Shown piece by piece: positions 55,078 to 63,493 of a stretch of 64,000 nt of DNA (position 1 is the stretch's first letter; every line of letters starts with the position of its first letter). The position numbers and the translations under genes were made by a program. This stretch comes from AP-15 sp963787425 (GTDB lineage Bacteria > Pseudomonadota > Alphaproteobacteria > ATCC43930 > CGMCC-115725). The stretch covers positions 1 to 64,000 of the forward strand of contig CAWBCV010000018.1 of the NCBI GenBank assembly GCA_963787425.1. Reading direction: 5' to 3'. The notes under the pieces are model-generated. The model did not search any database. It saw nothing but the letters and a program-made list of their open reading frames with translations, and was not told the DNA's origin.

Positions 55078-56226
55078 GTGGAAGAGAGTGAACCTCCTGC
55101 ACCCGGAGCCCCCGCAAGTAGCCTAGCAGAGGTTTTAGCGTTGTCGCCCCCCTTCGATCCCGGGGGCGGAACTGCCCGACCATTTGATTTTCAGGAGCAT
55201 GAACGCGCTGCTGTTGCCGAGTATCTTAAGCACCAGCCCTTCTATGCTGATCTCGCGAGCGTCGTCTCTCGCATCATAGATGAATGTCTCAAGAAACGCC
55301 AGATAAAGATCCACTCAGTGCAGCATCGCGCCAAAGATGCAAGCAGTCTTGGGCGCAAGGCGGCGATCCCCTCTGAAGTAGATCCCAATCAGCCGAAGTA
55401 TGACCGACCAATTAAGCAGATAACAGATCTCGCTGGGGTGAGGATCATAACACAGATTTTAGGCACACTTTCCCATATAAATGAATTGTTACATTCAGAA
55501 TTTGAAATAATCGAACAATCTGACAAAGGAAGGGAGCTGATAGAGAAAGAACGGTTTGGCTATCAAAGCATCCATTATCTAGTCAAAATTAGCCCTGAAC
55601 GGGCGAGATTGGCTGAATATGAGCGTTACCGAGATGCGGTGACCGAAATTCAGGTTCGTACCATCCTTCAACACGCGTGGGCCGAGATCGAGCACGATAT
55701 CCAGTACAAATCGACAACGACGATCCCTGAGGAGATAAGGCGTCGGTTCATGGCTCTGGCAGGGATGTTAGAGGTTGCAGACAGAGAATTTCAAGCAATT
55801 CAAGGTGCAGACAAGCAAATTGCCGAGACAGCTAGAGAGATGGTTGATCGTGGAGAACTAGGAGGAGTTGAAATCACGCCCCAGTCACTAAAGCAATTCC
55901 TAGATAAACGACTTGGCCCTGACGGAAGGATCTCTGACTGGGGTTACGATTGGGACGCACGTCTAGTGAAAACTTTGGGATTTCGTGATCTCAAACAGAT
56001 AGAGGGAGCAATTTCGGCATATAACGATGATCAGCTTAGCTCTGTCGCTATGGGATCCCGCCAGGGTCAACTAACGAGATTTGAGTTGATGTTAGTTGCA
56101 GCGCTTGGCGAACGCTACATTGAGCGGCATCCGTGGGGCACCACCGAGTGGTTCCCGCCACGATACCGGAGGTATCTTGAGCGGTTCAAGGACAATGGAA
56201 TTGAAACATCGATTATTGACCTGTAA
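55078..56226 (+). CDS. Stand-alone RelA/SpoT-domain protein (alarmone synthetase-like)
   Basis: Intact 382 residues from GTG at 55078 (no clear ribosome site). After a proline-rich start, the RelA_SpoT synthetase fold spans roughly residues 70-220: IHSVQHRAKDASSLGRKA (substrate-binding basic helix), QITDLAGVRIITQ (metal-binding Asp), EKERFGYQSIHYLVKI (the G-loop tyrosine as YQSIH) and TEIQVRTILQHAWAEIEHD (catalytic Glu region). There is no HD hydrolase, TGS or ACT domain. The C-terminal 150 residues are helical and unassigned. It could be a small (p)ppGpp synthetase or a toxic alarmone/tRNA-modifying toxSAS. AT-rich composition and an accessory setting favour a defence or plasmid-type role, which is inference. 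Confidence 0.85.
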   Translation: MEESEPPAPGAPASSLAEVLALSPPFDPGGGTARPFDFQEHERAAVAEYLKHQPFYADLASVVSRIIDECLKKRQIKIHSVQHRAKDASSLGRKAAIPSEVDPNQPKYDRPIKQITDLAGVRIITQILGTLSHINELLHSEFEIIEQSDKGRELIEKERFGYQSIHYLVKISPERARLAEYERYRDAVTEIQVRTILQHAWAEIEHDIQYKSTTTIPEEIRRRFMALAGMLEVADREFQAIQGADKQIAETAREMVDRGELGGVEITPQSLKQFLDKRLGPDGRISDWGYDWDARLVKTLGFRDLKQIEGAISAYNDDQLSSVAMGSRQGQLTRFELMLVAALGERYIERHPWGTTEWFPPRYRRYLERFKDNGIETSIIDL

Positions 56227-56396
56227 AATCTAAGTGCTGTTCTGACTAGCGCTACAATGCATCTGGAACTTCCTTCCGCCCACTCATGGGCCACTGGAGT
56301 GGACGGGAGGGGCACTTGAGAGGCATTGGGACCTAGTGCCCCAGTGGAAGAAGCCGCATTGGCGAGGCTCGGCGGGGAACTGCGCAGAGCGAAGCG

Positions 56397-56666
56397 CTAG
56401 CGGGGATTTGCCCATGCGTGCAAGCCATCTTTGTCCGCTTCAACTTTGCAAGCGTAAATACCACGCTGCGTGCGACTGTACCAAGGATCGCCCTTAAAGT
56501 GATAGTTCGCGCTCGATGTGTCGACCCATACGACGATATCGGCCGGGCAATGTCGCTGCGCTGCTTTCTCGGTTTTAAAGGTCTGCATTCCCTGCCCGAG
56601 CGCTGCGCCAGCAACCAACAGAACCATCAGCACCGGGATCAGCCCGTAAGCGATTAGTCGCGCCAT
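56397..56666 (-). CDS. Small exported protein, conserved hypothetical
   Basis: 89 residues from MARLIAYGLIPVLMVLLVAG, with GGAGG 7 bases upstream. The signal peptide is cut near ALGQG. The mature part has QRHCPADIVVWVDTSSANYH FKGDPWYSRTQRGIYACKVE AD. The pattern CPxDxVVWxxxxSxxYHFxGxxWYxxTxxGxYxCxxEAD is one I recall from many proteobacterial periplasmic proteins of unknown function, with two conserved cysteines. Confidence 0.7.
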   Translation of the reverse strand: MARLIAYGLIPVLMVLLVAGAALGQGMQTFKTEKAAQRHCPADIVVWVDTSSANYHFKGDPWYSRTQRGIYACKVEADKDGLHAWANPR

Positions 56667-57662
56667 TGTTTTCCTCCCATCAGCCGTCCTTGACATTCCG
56701 AGGCATTGGGACAAGCAGGTCTCCTGCCCCCGGCCGGGCTAAAATCTACCAGAAATTTGTGAGGGGTGTTTTGCCGGGCCGCGCGAGGCCAAATGCCCCC
56801 ATGACCCCCAAGCGGCCGGCGGACCTCTGACCCTCCGACCACCCTCGGCACCCTCGATCCCCTCAGTGCCGCACACTGCACTCACGGCACACTGCGGGCA
56901 CGCCAGCCAACAATGGCAGGCAATCCCTAGCGTACTGACTGGCAAGCTCCGGTTTGGCTAACCGGACGCACGGCAAACAGCAGGCGACGCAAGGTGGCGC
57001 TGGAAGGTGCGATGCGCTAACACATCTGGTCATAAAACGCCGGTTTGTCGCACTCGCTGCTGACACTGTGCCCAGTGAGTGCGGGCCGAGCACGAGCAGG
57101 GGCGGACCAGGGCTGTTAATTCCGCGTTAACGTTTTTCGCAAAACCTGGCGCGTGCGAGCTGGACAACATATGAGCCTGCGGGGCGGCGACCTTCCACCC
57201 CTCCCGGCACCCTACCCCCCGGTCACCATGGCTTTTCGGGTGGGACCGGCGCGGCTTGGGCGCGCGGCGCGCTGGGGCGAGGGCTCGGCGCGACATGGCT
57301 TGCCCGCGGCGCTGCTCAACCATTCGTTAAGCACGATGTTTCTTGCACCCGCATTGGCAGTGTCCCATTTTGGGCCAGGAAGGGGACAGACCTCCTTTAA
57401 GAACACGGGCTTCGGCTGGCGTGCGGGCGAAACGGCGTGTTCATCTCAAGCAGTCAAAACGGGACAGTTCCGAGGTAAGGAGCACCCGGGTTAGCGAGCT
57501 GCCGTTGCTCAATTCCCTTGTGCCTGGATTGGGTGAGCGGCGGGACGGTACGTGGCGATGGCCGGCCATCTCGATTTCGCATCTCCAAAATAGGTTTACC
57601 CCGAATTGGGATCTACGCCTCCCAAATTCTGTTGACTGTGCGCCCCCACGACGGAGAGTCGA
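56667..57662. other. About 1 kb without a supported gene, very GC-rich in part
   Basis: Between the small exported protein and Ku. Several open frames exist on both strands, but none has a family motif or convincing start. GC runs and short direct repeats (CCACCCTCGGCACCCTCGAT CCCCTC near 56835) are the only structure seen. Confidence 0.4.
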
Positions 57663-58703
57663 ATGCCAAGGGCGAGTTGGAGGGGTTTCCTGCGCCTCTC
57701 TCTGGTGTCGTGCCCGATCTATCTTTCGCCCGCAACAACGCGCACGAAACCTATTCGCCTGCAGCAGGTTTGGCGACCTGCTCCAGCCGAGGAAGCTGAC
57801 AACGAGCCGCCTCCAGTCAAAAGACAAGAACCCTCCGACGGGTGGGCGCCAAGATCTTCCGACGCTGATAGCTACGAGCAGGCGGATCAGACCCCAGCGG
57901 CTACCCGGGTCACGCTGCGGCCTCACGATCCCAGCACTGGAGAGGAGGTCGAGAAGGCCGAAGTCGTCAAGGGTTACGAGTATCAACGCGGCCAATTCGT
58001 CACCTTCACCGCCGAGGAAATGAAGGCGCTTGATGTCGAAAGCTCGAAGGTGATCGATTTGGAGAACTTCGTGCAGCGCGGGGACATCGATCCCGTCTAT
58101 TTCGACAGTCCCTATTACCTCTATCCCGATGGCCCGATCGCGGTCGAGACGCTGCGGGTGATCGCCGCGGCAATGGCCGAGACAGGGGTTGTCGGGCTTG
58201 GGCGGCTCACCCTCAGCAGGCGGGAGCGGATGGTGATGGTCGAACCGCGCGGGAGCGGGATGGCGCTCTTCACGTTGCGCGCTGCGAACGAGGTTCGGGC
58301 ATCACAATTCGGCAGCGCCGAGAGTGATCTTGACGCCGAAATGGTGGCCATCGCTGGGGTGATTATCAAACAGCGGACCGGGACGTTCGACCCAAACACA
58401 TACCAAGACCGCTACCAGGAGGCCTTGCGGGAGCTGATCGAGGCCAAGATGAATGGGGCTGCCATCAAGCCGCGAGCGGTCAGCACGCCTCCGCCCGTGA
58501 TTGATCTGATGGCGGCTTTGAAACGCAGCCTAGCGAAGGAAGCGTCTACAAGTGGTGACAGAGCGACCAAACAGAAGCGGGCCAAGACAATACCTGATCG
58601 CCGCCAGCCGTCATTGCTGTTACCGGTGTCCGGTGGTCGAAGCAGGAAGGAACAGCCCGCTGAGCAGACCACGATTGCTACGAGGCGACGGAAGAAGGCC
58701 TGA
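57663..58703 (+). CDS. ku: Ku protein (bacterial NHEJ end-binding factor)
   Basis: Intact 346 residues. ATG at 57663 follows GGAGAG by about 6 bases. The start MPRASWRGFLRLSLVSCPIY and VVKGYEYQRGQFVTFTAEEM KALDVESSKVIDLENFVQ are typical of bacterial Ku. So are DSPYYLYPDGPIAVETLRVI and the bridge region with GMALFTLRAANEVRA. The C-terminal lysine/arginine-rich tail (TRRRKKA) is also normal. Ku forms a dimeric ring on broken DNA ends and recruits LigD. No ligD gene is in the window. An insert of about 25 residues after RLQQVWRPAP lengthens the first domain. Confidence 0.9.
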   Translation: MPRASWRGFLRLSLVSCPIYLSPATTRTKPIRLQQVWRPAPAEEADNEPPPVKRQEPSDGWAPRSSDADSYEQADQTPAATRVTLRPHDPSTGEEVEKAEVVKGYEYQRGQFVTFTAEEMKALDVESSKVIDLENFVQRGDIDPVYFDSPYYLYPDGPIAVETLRVIAAAMAETGVVGLGRLTLSRRERMVMVEPRGSGMALFTLRAANEVRASQFGSAESDLDAEMVAIAGVIIKQRTGTFDPNTYQDRYQEALRELIEAKMNGAAIKPRAVSTPPPVIDLMAALKRSLAKEASTSGDRATKQKRAKTIPDRRQPSLLLPVSGGRSRKEQPAEQTTIATRRRKKA

Positions 58704-58835
58704 CGGTTGTCCATCGAAGTAATTCAGCGTCTCGGCCCGGCAGAGAAAAGGGGGCAAGTCCGGGGCCGAATTGACATTGTAGGCGGGCCCTAGCTGAATG
58801 GTGCTGCCGCTGAACCTGCGTCGGAGAAACCGGCC

Positions 58836-60620
58836 ATGGACACCACAGCCTCGGATTTCGTTCTCGCGGGCACCCTCAAGGAGTTGAAAGCCAAAGGCCA
58901 GCTTGTTGTGCACGGTCGCCACCGCCCGGTGCTGCTCGTGCATGAGGGTGGGCACGTCTTCGCGCTCGACAATCGCTGCCCCCATATGGGTTTCCCGCTC
59001 GATCGCGGCAGCGTTGAGGACGGCATCCTGACCTGCCACTGGCACCATGCCCGCTTCGAACTGGCAAGCGGCTGCACATTCGATCTGTGGGCAGATGACG
59101 TGCCGACTTGTCCGGTCGAGATCCGTGCAGGCGGCGAGATCTGGGTGAAACCGGTGTTCGGCTACGCCAATCCAGCGGAACATTGGCGTCAGCGGCTCGA
59201 AGACGGGCTCGCCCATAATCTCAACCTGGTCATCGGCAAGGCCGTGCTCGGTCTGCTGGCGGCGGGTCAGTCACCATCGGATGTGGTGCGGCAGGCCACG
59301 CTGTTCGGCACCCGCAACCGAGATGGCTGGGATACCGGACTTACCGTCCTGACTGCGCTCGGGCAGCTTCTGCCGTTCCTGTCGGAGGAGGAGTTGCACC
59401 TTGCTCTATTCCACGGGGCGCGGCGCGTGGCTGCGGATTGTGACGGCGCATCCCCGAGGCGGGAGCGCGCGCCGCTGGCAAGTCGACCCGACCTCGCCAT
59501 CCTCAAGCACTGGTTACGGCGCTGGGTGGCGGTGCGGCATCGGGATGCGGCCGAACGAACCGTGCTGACGGCTATTCTGGGCGGCGCCTCGCCACCTGCA
59601 CTCGCAGATCTCCTCTTGGCTGCCGAGACGGACCGCGCTTACGCCGATGGCGGGCACTCGCTCGATTTCATCAACAAGGCCTTTGAGTGTCTTGACGTCA
59701 TCGGGTGGGAATATGCGGCCGATGTGCTGCCGAGCGTGGTTGGCCAAATGGCAGCAGCTCGGGGTGCGGAGGAGCGGACAGCGTGGCGCCAGCCCGTCGA
59801 CCTTATCGCTCTGTGCCAGCGGGCCGGCCTGGAGTTGCCCCACCTCTTCACGGCCAGCGACAAATCGCGTCATTGGTCTGCTCACATCTCTGTATCGGAG
59901 AGCCTTCTCGGCGATGATCCGACCGAAATCATCAATGCCCTTACAGTGGCAGCGCGCGATGGGGCCTCTCCCGCCGATCTCGGTCGATCACTCGCTTATG
60001 CCGCGGCGCTCAGGGTGGCGCGCTTTGGCACCGCCAACGAGCACTCGGATTGGGAGACCGCCCATCACGTTTTCACCTTCTCGAACGCCGTCCACCAGGC
60101 GCTCAAACGGATCGATGTCGCGGCGCCGGAGCCCGTAGAAGCTGTACGTGCCCTCCTGCACGGCGCTATGGCCCTGTATCTCGCCCGATACCTGAATGTG
60201 CCGCCAGCGTCGTTGCCCGGCGAGAGCGGCGAGGGGCTCGAAGACCTGCCTGTCGCGGCCGAGGAGATCCGCGCTGCGCTGCTCGACGCCTTTGACCGGC
60301 AACGACAGATCGGTTCAGCGGCGCGCCTTGTCGCCCGTCACCTTACGCTCGGCCACTCACCTGAAGCGTTGATTGCAACGCTTGCGCATGCGCTACTCCG
60401 GGAAGACGCAGGCTTCCACGCGTACCAGATGCTCGAGGCGGGTGTGCGGCAGTTTCACGAGTGGGGCAACTGCGACCAGAGCCGTCATATCCTTATTGCC
60501 GTCTCGCGGTATTTGGCTGCCCATTTTCCGACCCAGCGCGCGCTGTTGCAGACGGCCGACATAGCAACTCGGCTGATGCGCGGCGGCGAGCTTCATCGCG
60601 AGGCCGAGGCAGTAGGTTAA
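58836..60620 (+). CDS. Rieske [2Fe-2S] domain fused to a large uncharacterised domain
   Basis: Intact 594 residues, with GGAG 9 bases upstream of ATG. The N-terminal 110 residues are a Rieske ferredoxin: ALDNRCPHMGFPLDRGSVED supplies the CxH pair and ILTCHWHHARFELASG the CxxH pair. The remaining 480 residues (NLNLVIGKAVLGLLAAGQSP, HLALFHGARRVAADCDG, GGHSLDFINKAFECLDVIGW EYA, HHVFTFSNAVHQALKRIDVA) form an alpha-helical domain with conserved histidines that I cannot name. It lacks the oxygenase catalytic fold. An electron-transfer or sensor role is possible. A GST gene follows 91 bp downstream in the same direction. Confidence 0.8.
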   Translation: MDTTASDFVLAGTLKELKAKGQLVVHGRHRPVLLVHEGGHVFALDNRCPHMGFPLDRGSVEDGILTCHWHHARFELASGCTFDLWADDVPTCPVEIRAGGEIWVKPVFGYANPAEHWRQRLEDGLAHNLNLVIGKAVLGLLAAGQSPSDVVRQATLFGTRNRDGWDTGLTVLTALGQLLPFLSEEELHLALFHGARRVAADCDGASPRRERAPLASRPDLAILKHWLRRWVAVRHRDAAERTVLTAILGGASPPALADLLLAAETDRAYADGGHSLDFINKAFECLDVIGWEYAADVLPSVVGQMAAARGAEERTAWRQPVDLIALCQRAGLELPHLFTASDKSRHWSAHISVSESLLGDDPTEIINALTVAARDGASPADLGRSLAYAAALRVARFGTANEHSDWETAHHVFTFSNAVHQALKRIDVAAPEPVEAVRALLHGAMALYLARYLNVPPASLPGESGEGLEDLPVAAEEIRAALLDAFDRQRQIGSAARLVARHLTLGHSPEALIATLAHALLREDAGFHAYQMLEAGVRQFHEWGNCDQSRHILIAVSRYLAAHFPTQRALLQTADIATRLMRGGELHREAEAVG

Positions 60621-60711
60621 GTCATCAACGGCTCGATGAATTTGGCGGTATTTCTCGGGCATCGCTATTTGCGCCAGTCGCCGAGATCGGGTGTAACGAG
60701 GCGAGGGAGAG

Positions 60712-61350
60712 ATGAAGCTCTACACATATTACCGCTCACAGGCGAGCTTCCGCGTGCGCATCGCCCTGAACCTGAAGGGCATCGCGCGCGAGGACAGCTT
60801 TCTGCACCTCGAAAAGGGCGACCAGTTCGACGCCACGTACCGGGCGATCAATCCGCAGATGGTGGTGCCGACCTTGATCGACGGCGACATCAAGCTGTTT
60901 CAGTCGCTTGCAATTCTCGAATATCTCGACGAGGCGTATCCGGAGCCGCCGCTATTGCCGGCCGACCCGTTGGCAAGGGCTTGGGTGCGTGGGCTCGCAT
61001 TGATCAACGTGGCCGACTCTCATCCGCTGATCGTGCCGCGTGTTCGGCATTATCTCACGGACGTATTGAAGTGCAGCGATGATCAAAGGCTCGCCTGGAT
61101 CCAGCATTGGCTTGGCGCCGGCCTGCAGGCCATTGAGACGCTGCTCGCCGAACACTCCTCGAGCGGCCTGTTCTGCCATGGCGAGAGCCCCACGGTCGCG
61201 GACATCTGCCTCGTCACCCAAGTGACGCCGGCCATGACCTTCAACCTCTCGCTCGACCCTTATCCGCGTGTCATGCGCGTCTATGACACCTGCATGGCCA
61301 TCCCGGCTTTTGCCGATGCCCACCCGTCAAAGCAGCCCGACGCGGAATAG
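60712..61350 (+). CDS. maiA: Maleylacetoacetate isomerase-like glutathione S-transferase (zeta class)
   Basis: Intact 212 residues behind GAGGGAGAG. The thioredoxin-like half starts MKLYTYYRSQASFRVRIALN LKG, where zeta GSTs carry SSxSxRVRIAL; the catalytic serine appears as YYRSQASFRV. INPQMVVPTLIDGD and QSLAILEYLDE are the glutathione site. The helical half has LFCHGESPTVADICLVTQV. Zeta GSTs isomerise maleylacetoacetate to fumarylacetoacetate or dechlorinate small acids. No hmgA or fahA lies nearby, so pathway membership is uncertain. Confidence 0.85.
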   Translation: MKLYTYYRSQASFRVRIALNLKGIAREDSFLHLEKGDQFDATYRAINPQMVVPTLIDGDIKLFQSLAILEYLDEAYPEPPLLPADPLARAWVRGLALINVADSHPLIVPRVRHYLTDVLKCSDDQRLAWIQHWLGAGLQAIETLLAEHSSSGLFCHGESPTVADICLVTQVTPAMTFNLSLDPYPRVMRVYDTCMAIPAFADAHPSKQPDAE

Positions 61351-61359
61351 GGAGTTGCG

Positions 61360-61701
61360 TCACGGTGTCCGGTGCATGCTCGGTGTGGTCCTCGCCGTCG
61401 GCTCATCCGTCCGTATCCTGAACACGCCCACCGCAGTCTCGATCTTGTACCCGGCACACCACCGCGCAACGAAGGCGCTCGCGAGGGTAGCGTCGAGGAA
61501 ATAGATCGACACCGCATCGTTGAGCACCCCGCGCATTCCGGACGGTGTGATGGCCCAGCCGTCGGCGCCGCAGTTTTCGTCCAGCCAAGAGGTCATTTCG
61601 GTATAGCGCTGGCCGAAGCCACCGGGCGGAACACCGATCCTGATGCGGACGGGGAAGCGCCGTTCGGCCGAGATGATCATGTCACGCGGGTTACCTGGCA
61701 T
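61360..61701 (-). CDS. Conserved hypothetical protein
   Basis: 113 residues from ATG at 61701 (GAGGA about 7 bases upstream): MPGNPRDMIISAERRFPVRI RIGVPPGGFG, then TSWLDENCGADGWAITPSGM RGVLNDAVSIYFLDATLASA FVARWC. I recall this small protein as widespread in Rhizobiales genomes. It is probably cytosolic and its function is unknown. It is convergent with maiA, the two stops being 9 bp apart. Confidence 0.7.
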   Translation of the reverse strand: MPGNPRDMIISAERRFPVRIRIGVPPGGFGQRYTEMTSWLDENCGADGWAITPSGMRGVLNDAVSIYFLDATLASAFVARWCAGYKIETAVGVFRIRTDEPTARTTPSMHRTP

Positions 61702-62054
61702 ACCGTGTTCCTCGTTTGTTCTTAACAACGATGGCACGGCCTCCCATCCGCTGTCCAAAACACAAGCAAACCCCAGCCGTGTTACACCTCCTCACCCTGA
61801 AGCGCGGATGCCTCGGTCGGACACAGGATCGTGTTCCACGCGTTGGTCGGTATCGTCCGGTTCAGCCGCTCATCCCGCATCACGTTCATCGGATCGAGAC
61901 CGTCGCTCACTCTCGTGATCTGCTCGCGCAATGTATGCCGCAACATCGCGATGCCCGTGTCGGAGGTCGCAAGTTTTCGAGGGCATGCACGGCGATTACT
62001 GGCTGACCTTCCTGGGCGTCAAAGGCACCTTTTCATTCGCCAGGCTGAAACAAG
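61702..62054. other. Intergenic, no gene seen
   Basis: About 350 bp upstream of the small hypothetical gene and downstream of dinD. No recognisable gene or repeat. Confidence 0.4.
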
Positions 62055-62912
62055 CTAAGTCGCCTTGGGGAGTTTGTCCCCGGTCTTGATGCGGCTTTCA
62101 ATTTCGTTAATTGGCGGTTCTACCGGCAGATCTTCGGGAAGGGGCGCCCCACTTTCCTCGATGACCTTCCGCACCCGAGCCCCGACAGTTTCGTTTGTTT
62201 CAATCGCCCGCTGCTCGCCTCGGATGCCTTCGCGGGTTATCACCTCGGCAGCAAGGTTCATCTGGAAATCGTTCGCCGAAAGCTCCAGCGGGCCGGCTCG
62301 ATCAAGTACATTCTCCGTTTCAGGAATACCTTTCTTCTGCCGAAGGGCTCGCAGCGGAGCGCCGTATAGCCCTCGGTAGCGGGCGTCGTGGAAGACCGCT
62401 TGCATTCGGTTTCGCACGCCAGCCTCTTTAGCGGCAGCGCTGACTCTCTTGAACGATGTCTTCACCCGACTCCGCAATTCGAGCCGGCGCTGATCTTCGC
62501 TGCGCACCTGTTCCTGTTGATCCCGGATCTCCATTCTCCGCGTCTGAACCGCAAAATAAGCTTGTGCCGCAGCGACCTCAGGCTTGCTTGGGTCTCCATT
62601 CATCGCGATGAGATAGCATGCTGCGCGACTGAGGAAATAGTTCACCACATTTCGTCTCGCGCCGCTTCCCAACACCACCATTGTCGATGTCTGTCGAAAA
62701 TGGTTATCCGGTACGATCCCAACTCCGCTACACGCATCCATAGCTCGCGTTATCACGCCGTCGAACCCTTCCCAGGTGTATCCGAGGACGGGATAAATCT
62801 CTCGCGCCAACCAATATTCTTTCCCGCTCCCGGTGACGTGCTTCACCTTCTCAAGCCGCTCCATAGTGGAGCGATAGGCTGGTGTTACCGTAAGGTCTGT
62901 CGGCTCCGTCAT
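62055..62912 (-). CDS. dinD: DinD-like DNA damage-inducible protein D
   Basis: Intact 285 residues, with AAAGGA 7 bases before ATG. The BRO-N-like first half has GKEYWLAREIYPVLGYTWEG FDGVITRAMDAC, VVNYFLSRAACYLIAMNGDP and AQAYFAVQTRRMEIRDQQ. The second half has the DinD-specific GLYGAPLRALRQKKGIPETE and PLELSANDFQMNLAAEVITR E. E. coli DinD inhibits RecA strand exchange and is SOS-induced. In the 80-bp divergent promoter region I see no GTTC-N7-GTTC alphaproteobacterial LexA site, so SOS control is not supported here. Confidence 0.85.
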   Translation of the reverse strand: MTEPTDLTVTPAYRSTMERLEKVKHVTGSGKEYWLAREIYPVLGYTWEGFDGVITRAMDACSGVGIVPDNHFRQTSTMVVLGSGARRNVVNYFLSRAACYLIAMNGDPSKPEVAAAQAYFAVQTRRMEIRDQQEQVRSEDQRRLELRSRVKTSFKRVSAAAKEAGVRNRMQAVFHDARYRGLYGAPLRALRQKKGIPETENVLDRAGPLELSANDFQMNLAAEVITREGIRGEQRAIETNETVGARVRKVIEESGAPLPEDLPVEPPINEIESRIKTGDKLPKAT

Positions 62913-62992
62913 ATAGATGTCCTTTGCGTCGGCCTGGATTTCATGTCATCATATCATCATTCGCCACGCGAGTCCCATACATCAGGTGAAGC

Positions 62993-63493
62993 ATGAACGA
63001 GCGGCGTAAGATCGAGGAGCGACTTCGGAAGAAGGAAGAGGAAATCCGCGAATTTGAGGCCAAAATCCGTGATGCTCGGATATACGTCCAGGCGCTCCAA
63101 GACGTGCTCAAGATCCTCCCGCGAGGATCGGAAAGGAATGTCCGCGCGGGCGCACTGCGTCCCGGCAGCAGCATGGCAAGGGTGCGAGAATTCATCGTCG
63201 AAAAGGGCCGCCCCGGTCATGTTACCGAACTTCTCGAAGCGTTGGGCCGCCCGGCGACAAGAGAGGCGCGCGCTTCCCTTTCTGGATCATTGGCGGCCTA
63301 CGTGCGTAAGGGAGAGATTTTCACGCGGCCAAACCCGAACACCTTCGGCCTGATTGAGCTTGGTCACGACAACGAGGGTAACGCGGGCCCCGACGATGAA
63401 CCCCCAGCTGATTTTGGAGAGGAGGAACCGGCTTTGGCGGGCGGTGGTCAGTACGTGACCTCCTTCCAGCTCGAAAAGGAGGGGACGTCGTGA
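62993..63493 (+). CDS. Coiled-coil plus winged-helix-like protein, hypothetical
   Basis: 166 residues: MNERRKIEERLRKKEEEIRE FEAKIRDARIYVQALQDVL is a coiled coil. MARVREFIVEKGRPGHVTEL LEALGRPATREARASLSGSL AAYVRKGEIFTRPNPNTFGL is a winged-helix fold resembling HARE-HTH/restriction-system winged helices. An acidic tail follows. AGGTGAAGC precedes the ATG. It is divergent from dinD (80-bp shared promoter region) and overlaps the next gene by GTGA. A DNA-binding regulator or modification-sensing factor is plausible; no family name is certain. Confidence 0.65.
   Translation: MNERRKIEERLRKKEEEIREFEAKIRDARIYVQALQDVLKILPRGSERNVRAGALRPGSSMARVREFIVEKGRPGHVTELLEALGRPATREARASLSGSLAAYVRKGEIFTRPNPNTFGLIELGHDNEGNAGPDDEPPADFGEEEPALAGGGQYVTSFQLEKEGTS

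Noticed and set aside
57343..58023. Overlapping ORFs upstream of and across Ku
   Set aside because: They are in other frames of the Ku start region and lack motifs; Ku has a ribosome site and a normal N-terminus at 57663.
62913..62992. LexA box between dinD and the divergent gene
   Set aside because: Neither GTTC-N7-GTTC nor GAAC-N7-GAAC occurs in the 80 bp.
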